Assembly: GCA_031289065.1 (NCBI GenBank)
Contig: JAITQI010000048.1
Location: 1 to 17,618, forward strand
Source of the DNA: Oscillospiraceae bacterium
GTDB lineage: Bacteria > Bacillota > Clostridia > Oscillospirales > UBA929
DNA length: 17,618 bases
Reading direction: 5' to 3'
The translations under genes and the position numbers were made by a program. The notes beneath the pieces were generated by a model. The model ran no database searches. It saw only the letters and a list, made by a program, of their open reading frames with translations, and was not told the DNA's origin. Of the stretch, positions 5,958 through 11,869 are shown piece by piece (positions within the stretch are counted from its first letter, which is position 1; every line of letters begins with the position of its first letter).

Positions 5958-8108
5958 ATGTTGAACCAACGCGAATTCCCTTCCGCCCGGGTGTTTGAAA
6001 CCACCCTGGGGGGCCGCAGGCTGGCCTTCGAGATCGGCCGTGTGGCCGAGCTGGCGGGGGGCGCCTGTTTGGTGCGCTACGGCGAAACCACCGTGCTGGT
6101 CACCGCCACCGCCGCCCAAAACCCCCGTCAGGGCATCGACTACTTCCCCCTGTCGGTGGACTTTGAAGAGCGGCTGTACTCGGTGGGCCGCATTCCCGGG
6201 TCCTTCCTGCGCCGGGAAGGCCGCCCCTCGGAGCGGGCCATTCTGGCCTCCCGGCTCATCGACCGCCCCCTGCGCCCCCTGTTCCCCTCGGACATGCGCA
6301 ACGACGTGTCGGTGGCCGCGACCATCATGAGCTTGGAAACCGACTGCGCCCCCGAAATCCCGGCCATGCTGGGGGCTTCGGTGGCCCTGGTCGTGTCGGA
6401 CATCCCCTGGAACGGCCCCATCGCCGGGGTGGTGCTGGGCATGGAGGGCAACCAGTTCGTGGTCAACCCCACCGCCGCCCAGCGGGAGAAGAGCCCCCTG
6501 AACCTCACCGTGGCCGGTACCGCCCAAAAGGTGGTCATGATCGAGGCCGGGGCCAAGGAAGTTACCGAGGACGTCATGTTTGACGCCATTCAGTTCGCCC
6601 ATGAGGAGATCAAAAAACTGGTCGCCTTCATCGCGGGCATCGCCGCCGAACTGGGCAAGCCCAAAATGACCTACGCCAAGGCCGCCTTCAACCAGGAGCT
6701 TCACGACGAGCTCAAGGCCGTCGTCCTGGATCGGCTGCGCGTGTGCTTGGACACCGACGACAAGAACATCCGGGAGGCGCGTCTGAGCGCTCTCAAGGCC
6801 GAGTTGGCCGCCGAATACGGCGAAAAATACGCCGACTTTGACGCCACCATCGGCGACGTTCTTTACAAATTGCAAAAGCATGTGGTGCGCCGCTGGCTGC
6901 TGGACGAGAACAAGCGGGTGGACGGGCGCGGCCTGCTGGAAGTGCGCCCCTTGGCCGCCGAGGTGGGGCTGCTGCCCCGGGCTCACGGCTCCGGGCTGTT
7001 CACCAGGGGCCAGACCCAGGTGCTCACCGTGGCCACGTTGGGCACCATTTCCGACCAGCAGAAGCTGGACAACATCTTCGACGACGAGACCAAGCGTTTC
7101 ATGCACCACTACAACTTCCCCTCCTATTCGGTGGGCGAGGCCCGGCCCTCCCGCGGCCCCGGACGCCGGGAAATCGGCCACGGCGCGCTGGCCGAACGGG
7201 CGCTGGAAGCGGTCATTCCCGACGAGGAGGCCTTCCCGTACTGCATTCGGCTGGTCAGCGAGGTGCTGTCCTCCAACGGCTCCACCTCCCAGGGCAGCGT
7301 ATGCGGCTCGACGCTGGCGCTCATGGACGCCGGCGTGCCCATCAAGGCCCCGGTGGCCGGTATCTCCAGCGGGCTGGTGACCGAAGGCGACCGCTGGCTG
7401 ACCTTCGTTGACATCCAGGGCGTGGAAGACTTCTACGGCGACATGGACTTCAAGGTGGCCGGCACCAAGACCGGGATCACCGCCATTCAAATGGATCTGA
7501 AAACCGACGGCCTGACTCCCGAGGTCATCCGCAGCGCCCTGACCATCACCCGGGACGCCCGCTACGGCATTCTGGACGAGATCATGCTGCCCTGCATCGC
7601 CAAGCCCCGGGAGGAGCTGTCCAAATACGCCCCGAAAATGCTGCAGACCACCATCGACCCGGAGAAAATCCGGGAGGTCATCGGCAAGGGCGGCAGCGTC
7701 ATCCAGAAGATCACCGCCGAGACCAACACGAAAATCGACATCGAGGACGACGGGCGCATCTTTATTTCGGCCCAAAACCGGGACGACTGCCAGCGGGCGC
7801 TGGCCATCATCGAGGCCATCGTGCTCGATCCCCAGATCGGGGACATCTTCTACGGCCGCGTGACGCGGCTGATGACCTTCGGGGCCTTCGTGGAGTTCGC
7901 GCCGGGCAAAGAGGGCCTGATCCACATCTCCAAGCTGGCCGCCCAGCGGGTCGCCAAAGTGGAGGACGTGGTCAACATCGGGGACATGACCTGGGTCAAG
8001 GTCGTGGAAGTCGACGAAAAGGGCCGGATCAACCTGTCCCGGAAGGACGCGCTGTCCGACCTGGAAAAACGCGGCCAGGGCGCGGCCGAACCCCCCAAAG
8101 CGCAGTAA
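5958..8108 (+). CDS. pnp: Polyribonucleotide nucleotidyltransferase (PNPase)
   Basis: PNPase degrades RNA 3' to 5' by phosphorolysis and can add nucleotides in reverse. The 716-residue protein has two RNase PH-like domains: the first contains GRIPGSFLRREGRPSERAIL, the second SEVLSSNGSTSQGSVCGST and GDMDFKVAGT, whose aspartates match the catalytic pair. An alpha-helical linker lies between them. The C-terminal KH domain (about 568-625, VIGKGGSVIQKITAET) and S1 domain (about 628-695, GDIFYGRVTRLMTFGAFVEF) bind RNA. Length is typical. The ATG follows AAAGGAG at 7 bases. It is downstream of rpsO, separated by two large hairpins that may be RNase targets; in E. coli a stem-loop at this place mediates autoregulation. 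A strong terminator follows. Confidence 0.98.
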   Translation: MLNQREFPSARVFETTLGGRRLAFEIGRVAELAGGACLVRYGETTVLVTATAAQNPRQGIDYFPLSVDFEERLYSVGRIPGSFLRREGRPSERAILASRLIDRPLRPLFPSDMRNDVSVAATIMSLETDCAPEIPAMLGASVALVVSDIPWNGPIAGVVLGMEGNQFVVNPTAAQREKSPLNLTVAGTAQKVVMIEAGAKEVTEDVMFDAIQFAHEEIKKLVAFIAGIAAELGKPKMTYAKAAFNQELHDELKAVVLDRLRVCLDTDDKNIREARLSALKAELAAEYGEKYADFDATIGDVLYKLQKHVVRRWLLDENKRVDGRGLLEVRPLAAEVGLLPRAHGSGLFTRGQTQVLTVATLGTISDQQKLDNIFDDETKRFMHHYNFPSYSVGEARPSRGPGRREIGHGALAERALEAVIPDEEAFPYCIRLVSEVLSSNGSTSQGSVCGSTLALMDAGVPIKAPVAGISSGLVTEGDRWLTFVDIQGVEDFYGDMDFKVAGTKTGITAIQMDLKTDGLTPEVIRSALTITRDARYGILDEIMLPCIAKPREELSKYAPKMLQTTIDPEKIREVIGKGGSVIQKITAETNTKIDIEDDGRIFISAQNRDDCQRALAIIEAIVLDPQIGDIFYGRVTRLMTFGAFVEFAPGKEGLIHISKLAAQRVAKVEDVVNIGDMTWVKVVEVDEKGRINLSRKDALSDLEKRGQGAAEPPKAQ

Positions 8109-8129
8109 CAGCAGGCCGGAAGGCAACAT

Positions 8130-8197
8130 AAAAGCAGAGGGCAGGACGGGGGCCATGCTCCCGCGGAGCGTTTCCCGTTTCTGTTCTCTGCTTTTTT
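8130..8197 (+). terminator. Intrinsic terminator of rpsO-pnp
   Basis: The arm 8130-8150 (AAAAGCAGAGGGCAGGACGGG region) pairs with 8174-8195 (CCCGTTTCTG ... TGCTTTT), followed by a run of six T (8192-8197). Several pairs are G-U. A nested GCTCC-CGC-GGAGC hairpin (8157-8169) caps the stem. Confidence 0.85.
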
Positions 8198-8215
8198 CGC
8201 CGAAAGATTTGTTTC

Positions 8216-8292
8216 AACGCCGTCTCTGGCACGTTGCAACCAGAGGGCGAAGGTGGCCGGCGTTTCCCTCCGCACGTTCGCGAAAGGCGGAG
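8216..8292 (+). other. Hairpins upstream of the M16 peptidase gene
   Basis: AACGCCG (8216-8222) pairs with CGGCGTT (8258-8264) and encloses CTCTGG (8224-8229) with CCAGAG (8240-8245). A second stem joins CTCCGC (8268-8273) to GCGGAG (8287-8292). The loops hold the perfect palindromes GTTGCAAC (8233-8240) and TTCGCGAA (8277-8284). I cannot match this to a riboswitch class. Apart from a possible -10 downstream, nothing else is seen in this gap. Confidence 0.35.
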
Positions 8293-8310
8293 CTGCCGAT
8301 GCGTATTACG

Positions 8311-8339
8311 CTGCCTATTTTGTCAAGGAAAAATACAAT
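8311..8339 (+). promoter_or_regulatory. Possible promoter of the M16 peptidase gene
   Basis: TACAAT (8334-8339) is a good -10 box, but the hexamer 17 bases upstream, CTGCCT (8311-8316), is a poor -35. It is the only plausible promoter between the pnp terminator and the gene. Confidence 0.3.
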
Positions 8340-8362
8340 CGACCGAGGTGTTGTTCCTTCTC

Positions 8363-9616
8363 ATGCATGAAAAAGTCACTCTTCCCAACGGTGTGAGGCT
8401 GCTGTTCGAGGAAATTCCCTATGTGAGCTCGGCGGCGGCCGGGATTTGGGTGGGCAGCGGCTCCCGGCACGAGCCCCGGGCGCTGTCCGGCATTTCCCAC
8501 GCCATCGAGCACATGGTCTTCAAGGGCACCCAGACCCGCACCGCCGCGCAGATCGCCGCCGCCATGGACGCCATCGGCGGGCAGGTCAACGCCTTCACCA
8601 CCAAGGAGTGCACCTCCTTTTACGTCCGCGCCCTGGAGGCCCATCTGCCCCAGGCCCTCGACGTGCTGACCGATTTGTTTTTCGCCCCCCGCATCGCTCC
8701 CGCCGACTGGGAGACCGAACGGGGGGTCATCCTGGAGGAGATCGGCATGTACGAGGACACGCCGGAGGACCTGGTCACCGAGCGGCTGTTCGGTTCGGTC
8801 TTCCGGGGGTGCGCCTTGGGGCGTCCCATTCTGGGGGCCGCCGGGACGCTGGGGCGCATGAGCGCCCGGCAGATCGCCCGGTACAAAGAGGAACACTACC
8901 GGGCGGGCGGGATCGTCGTCTCCCTCTGCGGCCGGTACGCGCCCCGGGATCGGGAGACGCTCCTGGAACGCTTTGCCGCCCTGCCCCCCGCCCCGGCCCT
9001 TGACGCCTCGCCCGCCGTCCTGGCCCCGGCTTTCACCACGCGGCGCAAGGACATCGAGCAAAATCACCTCTGTCTGGCCTGGCCCGCCCTGCCCTACGGC
9101 AGCCCGGCGCGGTACGCCCAACAGGTGCTGTCCAACATCCTGGGGGGCGGCATGTCCTCCCGGTTGTTTCAGCAGGTGCGGGAGGAACGGGGGTTGTGTT
9201 ATTCCATCTATTCCTTCGCCTCGGGGCACGAGGACGCCGGCCTGTTCGCCATCTACACGGCCCTGAGCCGGGAGACCGAACGGGAGGCCCTGGGCCTCAT
9301 CGCCGGGGTGGTGCGGCGGTTTGTGGAGGACGGCCCCGACGACAGCGAACTGGAGCGGGCCCGGGAGCAGGTCAAGGCCAATGTCCTTATGGGCATGGAA
9401 TCCATCTCCGCCCGCATGAACAACCTGGGGCGCAACGAGCTGCTCCTGGGAGAGGTCAAGACGCAGGACGAGGTGGTGGCCGCCTACAACGGGGTCACCA
9501 AGGAGGCGGTTTGGGACTTGGCCCGGCGCATCTTTGTGCCGGAAAAGCTGTGTTTCTCGGCGGTGGGCCGGGTGTCCGCCGCCGGACGGTATGAAGAACT
9601 GTTGGGCGGCGCGTAG
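8363..9616 (+). CDS. M16 family zinc metallopeptidase (processing-peptidase-like)
   Basis: This is a predicted cytoplasmic zinc peptidase of the M16 (pitrilysin/processing peptidase) family. The 417-residue product has the inverted zinc motif HxxEH (His46, Glu49, His50 in SGISHAIEH) and the distal zinc-ligand region ERGVILEEI (around Glu125-126). The second half carries the conserved GGGMSSRLFQQVREERGLCYSIYSF-type block (about 262-286), whose Arg and Tyr line the cleft. Size suits a single-chain, two-domain protein. No signal peptide is present. The ATG at 8363 (MHEKVTLPNG) fits the family start; a GAGGTG lies 12 bases upstream, so initiation is not strongly marked. In B. subtilis an M16 gene (mlpA/ymxG) also lies downstream of rpsO-pnpA, so the position is conserved. 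Its substrate is not known from sequence. Confidence 0.92.
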   Translation: MHEKVTLPNGVRLLFEEIPYVSSAAAGIWVGSGSRHEPRALSGISHAIEHMVFKGTQTRTAAQIAAAMDAIGGQVNAFTTKECTSFYVRALEAHLPQALDVLTDLFFAPRIAPADWETERGVILEEIGMYEDTPEDLVTERLFGSVFRGCALGRPILGAAGTLGRMSARQIARYKEEHYRAGGIVVSLCGRYAPRDRETLLERFAALPPAPALDASPAVLAPAFTTRRKDIEQNHLCLAWPALPYGSPARYAQQVLSNILGGGMSSRLFQQVREERGLCYSIYSFASGHEDAGLFAIYTALSRETEREALGLIAGVVRRFVEDGPDDSELERAREQVKANVLMGMESISARMNNLGRNELLLGEVKTQDEVVAAYNGVTKEAVWDLARRIFVPEKLCFSAVGRVSAAGRYEELLGGA

Positions 9617-9648
9617 GGATTTTGTCCCCACGAACGAGAGAGAAATGC

Positions 9649-9672
9649 GATTTGGCGGCGGAAAGCGCCAAA
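9649..9672 (+). other. Small hairpin before the zinc-ribbon gene
   Basis: TTTGGCG (9651-9657) pairs with CGCCAAA (9666-9672) across an 8-nt loop. The arms repeat those of the hairpin at 422-448 (GATTTGGCG). There is no T-tail; the AAGGAGG ribosome binding site begins 7 bases later, at 9680. Confidence 0.4.
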
Positions 9673-9693
9673 CCGTAATAAGGAGGCGCACAT

Positions 9694-10827
9694 ATGACTT
9701 GTAAACAATGCGGATCGGCGGCGGACGAGGCGTTGACCCTGTGTCCGGACTGCGGCGCGGAACTGACCGACGGGGCGCCGGAGGCGCTGACGGACGAGGC
9801 GGCTGCTCCGGACGCGGCTACCCCCGCTGAAGAGGCCGAGGGCCCGGCGGCGGGAACGGACGTCTGGGAAGCCGCCCCGCCGGACGGCGATTTCTTGGCC
9901 GCGGCCCCGCAACCGGCGGCGCGGCGGCGCGGCCTTGTGCCCTTCCTGGTGTCCTTGGGGGTTGTTGTGGCGCTGGCCGTGGGGGCGTTTTTCCTGTTCT
10001 TCGCCGACAATCTCGGGACGGATGAAGCGCGGATCGACTCCCTGTTCAACCGCTTTGTCTCCCAACTGAGCGCGGGGAACATCTCCGGTCTGCGAAAATG
10101 TCTGCCCTCGGGCTACACCGTGGGGGACGGCGATTTGCTGCTGCTGGGTACGCAGGACAGCGTGGCCGCCAGTCTGGCCGCCGGCGGCTTCGGCCAGGCG
10201 GAAACGGTGAACGCGAACGACGCCGGCGCACTCATGCGGGCGGCGGTCAAGCAGCTCAATTTCCGGGCCGCGCTCACCCGGCTCACCCTGGACGACTCCA
10301 AGACCATCGCCTCCGCGTATGTCATCTACACCATTGACCTGCCGGGCGGCGTGAGCTCCTTCACCTGCACCATCTCCTTTGTCAAGCAAAACGGGAAATG
10401 GCTGATCGACAATTACACACCCCTTTCTCTCGGCCCGGACGAGCTGACCGGCCTTACGCTGTTCGCCCGGTTCACCGGGTCCCTCAAGGCGGGGGATCTC
10501 GCCGCCCTCAACGAGTGTCTGCTGCCCGATTACCGCATGGAGGGGGACTACGTTCCCTTCGTGGGCACGCTGGCGGACGCGCAGGGCTACGCCGAGGCCG
10601 GGTTCATGGGGGACATGACGGGCGTTGATATGAACGACGCGGGGGCTGTGACCCAGCGGTACCTGGCCAATGTCCAATGGGAGCTTCTCTTCTCCGGCCT
10701 GGCCATGGACTCCGAGGAGTCCGGCACCATCTCTGTGTTCAACAGCGAAATACACGACGGGGAGCTGTATGAGGACATGGACGTCTATTATCTGGTTCTC
10801 CAGGACGGCGTTTGGTATCTCGTGTGA
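9694..10827 (+). CDS. Zinc-ribbon, single-pass membrane protein with two repeated NTF2-like domains
   Basis: The 377-residue product starts with a zinc ribbon, CxxC (3, 6) and CxxC (17, 20). An acidic Ala/Pro linker (about 22-78), a basic RRRG and one transmembrane helix (about 81-103) follow. The remaining 270 residues are predicted outside the membrane and consist of two similar units of about 130 residues: the first begins IDSLFNRFVSQLSAGNISGL, the second LTLFARFTGSLKAGDLAAL. Both continue with a matching NxNDAGA segment (VNANDAGAL and VDMNDAGAV) and end in a beta-rich part with NGKWLI or DGVWYL, as in NTF2-like folds. The ATG follows AAGGAGG at 7 bases. The stop overlaps the next start (GTGA). 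Function is unknown; an envelope sensing or assembly role is only a guess. Confidence 0.85.
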   Translation: MTCKQCGSAADEALTLCPDCGAELTDGAPEALTDEAAAPDAATPAEEAEGPAAGTDVWEAAPPDGDFLAAAPQPAARRRGLVPFLVSLGVVVALAVGAFFLFFADNLGTDEARIDSLFNRFVSQLSAGNISGLRKCLPSGYTVGDGDLLLLGTQDSVAASLAAGGFGQAETVNANDAGALMRAAVKQLNFRAALTRLTLDDSKTIASAYVIYTIDLPGGVSSFTCTISFVKQNGKWLIDNYTPLSLGPDELTGLTLFARFTGSLKAGDLAALNECLLPDYRMEGDYVPFVGTLADAQGYAEAGFMGDMTGVDMNDAGAVTQRYLANVQWELLFSGLAMDSEESGTISVFNSEIHDGELYEDMDVYYLVLQDGVWYLV

Positions 10828-11384
10828 CCCGTACAACCGGCAAGGCGTATGGCACCCCGCCGCCCTCTCGGCGGCGGGGGCTTGCGCTTATTTTGGGGGG
10901 TATTTTGCTGGCCGCCGCCGCCCTTGCGGTTGCTCTGACGCTGACGTTGGGGCGGGGCGACGCGCCCGGCGCTTGGGACCCGTCTGTCGCGGAGACCTTT
11001 GAGCGCTTCGCGGCGGCCATGCGGGACGGCGACCTGGCCGGTATGCTGGCCCGGGTGACGCCGGAGCTGTACGCCACGGTAGAGGAGCAGTTCGCCGCCA
11101 CCGACGACTGGGACAGCCTTGTCCATCTGGCGGAGGACGGCCTGCTGGTCGCCCCCGACGGGCTGGGGGATCCGCCGACCCAACCGGGGGGCACCGCCGC
11201 CCTGTTCGCCCGGCTGGCCGACGTCCGTCTGACGCTGGGCACGGTCACCGTCGCCCCGGACGGCCTGACCGCCGCCGCCCAGGTCTCCCTGTCGGTCGTT
11301 CTGTACGGGGAGACCCAGCTGGACGAAGCCGAATACGGCTTTGAAAACCGGGACGGCCGGTGGCTGATCAGCCGATTCAGCTGA
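10824..11384 (+). CDS. Single-pass membrane protein with one NTF2-like domain, coupled to the preceding gene
   Basis: The GTG start at 10824 overlaps the previous stop as GTGA, so translation is probably coupled; a TTG at 10812 would add four residues and is less likely. The 186-residue product has a basic N terminus (RRR), one transmembrane helix (about 23-46, LALILGGILLAAAALAVALTL) and an outside domain. That domain begins FERFAAAMRDGDLAGML and ends NRDGRWLISRF, the same pattern seen twice in the upstream gene. It seems to be a third copy of that domain without the zinc ribbon. The two proteins probably act together at the membrane; the function is not recognisable. A long U-tailed terminator starts right after the stop. 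Confidence 0.8.
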   Translation: MTRTTGKAYGTPPPSRRRGLALILGGILLAAAALAVALTLTLGRGDAPGAWDPSVAETFERFAAAMRDGDLAGMLARVTPELYATVEEQFAATDDWDSLVHLAEDGLLVAPDGLGDPPTQPGGTAALFARLADVRLTLGTVTVAPDGLTAAAQVSLSVVLYGETQLDEAEYGFENRDGRWLISRFS

Positions 11385-11385
11385 C

Positions 11386-11472
11386 AAAAAAAGACAGGGG
11401 ACAGAGGACAGGGGGCAGAACGGGGGGAGGCTCTTGGTTCTGTTTTCCGTCCTCTTTTTGTCCTCTTTTTTC
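11386..11472 (+). terminator. Long G-U-rich intrinsic terminator
   Basis: The purine-rich arm 11386-11421 (A7, then GACAGGGGACAGAGG and onward) pairs with the pyrimidine-rich arm 11437-11465, followed by six T (11466-11471). Many G residues face U, including four in succession, so the stem is much better as RNA than as DNA. It begins two bases after the stop codon of the preceding gene. Confidence 0.8.
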
Positions 11473-11483
11473 TTCGAAATCTG

Positions 11484-11512
11484 TTGACAGGGAAAGCTGT
11501 CTTTGTTATACT
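11484..11512 (+). promoter_or_regulatory. Sigma-A promoter of tRNA-Tyr
   Basis: A perfect -35 TTGACA (11484-11489), a 17-bp spacer and the -10 TATACT (11507-11512, five of six consensus) precede the tRNA by 43 bases. This is one of the strongest promoters in the window. Confidence 0.88.
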
Positions 11513-11555
11513 GATTAGGTCTGATGTTCCCGCTTGGGGCGGGGCGTCGTTTCGC

Positions 11556-11641
11556 GGGGGAGTTCCCGAGTGGCCAAAGGGGGCAGACTGTAAATCTGTT
11601 GCGTAATCGCTTCGATGGTTCGAATCCGTCCTCCCCCACCA
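11556..11641 (+). tRNA. tRNA-Tyr (anticodon GUA), CCA encoded
   Basis: The 86-nt class II tRNA has acceptor stem GGGGGAG (11556-11562) paired with CTCCCCC (11631-11637), discriminator A and encoded CCA. The D-arm region is TTCCCGAGTGGCCAAAGGGGG. The anticodon stem GCAGA/TCTGT closes the loop CTGTAAA, with anticodon GTA at 11590-11592. A long variable arm is built on GCG/CGC, and the T arm is GATGG-TTCGAAT-CCGTC. A long variable arm is expected for bacterial tRNA-Tyr. It stands alone between its own promoter and terminator. Confidence 0.96.
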
Positions 11642-11645
11642 CAGC

Positions 11646-11682
11646 AAGACGTCAAGCCGGATATGGTTTGGCGTCTTTTTCT
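11646..11682 (+). terminator. Intrinsic terminator of tRNA-Tyr
   Basis: AAGACGTCAAGCC (11646-11658) pairs with GGTTTGGCGTCTT (11665-11677) with two G-U wobbles and a 6-nt loop, and runs into TTTTTCTC. Confidence 0.85.
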
Positions 11683-11683
11683 C

Positions 11684-11712
11684 TCGACATATATGGCGAA
11701 AAATTATATGAT
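11684..11712 (+). promoter_or_regulatory. Strong promoter of an unassigned short transcript
   Basis: TCGACA (11684-11689), a 17-bp spacer and TATGAT (11707-11712) each match five of six consensus bases. It lies just after the tRNA terminator in an A/T-rich stretch. The only thing downstream before a strong terminator is about 150 bases of unassigned sequence. Confidence 0.55.
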
Positions 11713-11718
11713 GGCATT

Positions 11719-11867
11719 GTTTTTTGTTGCAAGCTCTTTCGTGGAGGCGCCGACATGAAACGCTTTTTTGCTCGATTATATCAATTTTTGTCCCTGTGGG
11801 CGGGGGCGAATCGCAACACATCTACGGGGTCAATAGCGAACCGGGGGGCTTTCGCCCCCCGGTTTTT
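11719..11867 (+). ncRNA. Candidate short transcript: small RNA or leader-type ORF
   Basis: The unit runs from the expected start of the promoter above to a strong terminator. It contains GTGGAGG (11741-11747) followed after 7 bases by ATG 11755, starting MKRFFARLYQFLSLWAGANR. That frame has no stop before the terminator stem, so a finished transcript would lack a stop codon. This argues against an ordinary protein. The sequence matches no RNA family I can recognise (not SRP RNA or tmRNA). It is A/T-richer than its surroundings. Treat it as a transcript of unknown type. Confidence 0.35.
11839..11867 (+). terminator. Strong terminator between convergent units
   Basis: AACCGGGGGGC (11839-11849) and GCCCCCCGGTT (11854-11864) form a perfect stem on a 4-nt loop, with five T (11863-11867). 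On the - strand the same stem begins three bases after the stop codon of the lipoprotein gene but lacks a long T-run, so it would act there mainly as a 3'-end hairpin. Confidence 0.85.
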
Positions 11868-11869
11868 GA

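Noticed and set aside
5937..8156. 739-residue open frame on the - strand
   Set aside because: It is the reverse shadow of pnp and has no recognisable motif.
8240..8270. T-box-like AGGTGG motif before the M16 peptidase
   Set aside because: Only a few bases resemble the T-box antiterminator, there is no specifier stem, and no aminoacyl-tRNA synthetase or amino acid gene follows.
8315..9691. 458-residue open frame on the - strand
   Set aside because: It is opposite the M16 peptidase gene, with shadow composition and no start signal.
10739..11821. 360-residue - strand frame spanning the tRNA
   Set aside because: It crosses tRNA-Tyr, two terminators and a coupled membrane gene on the other strand.
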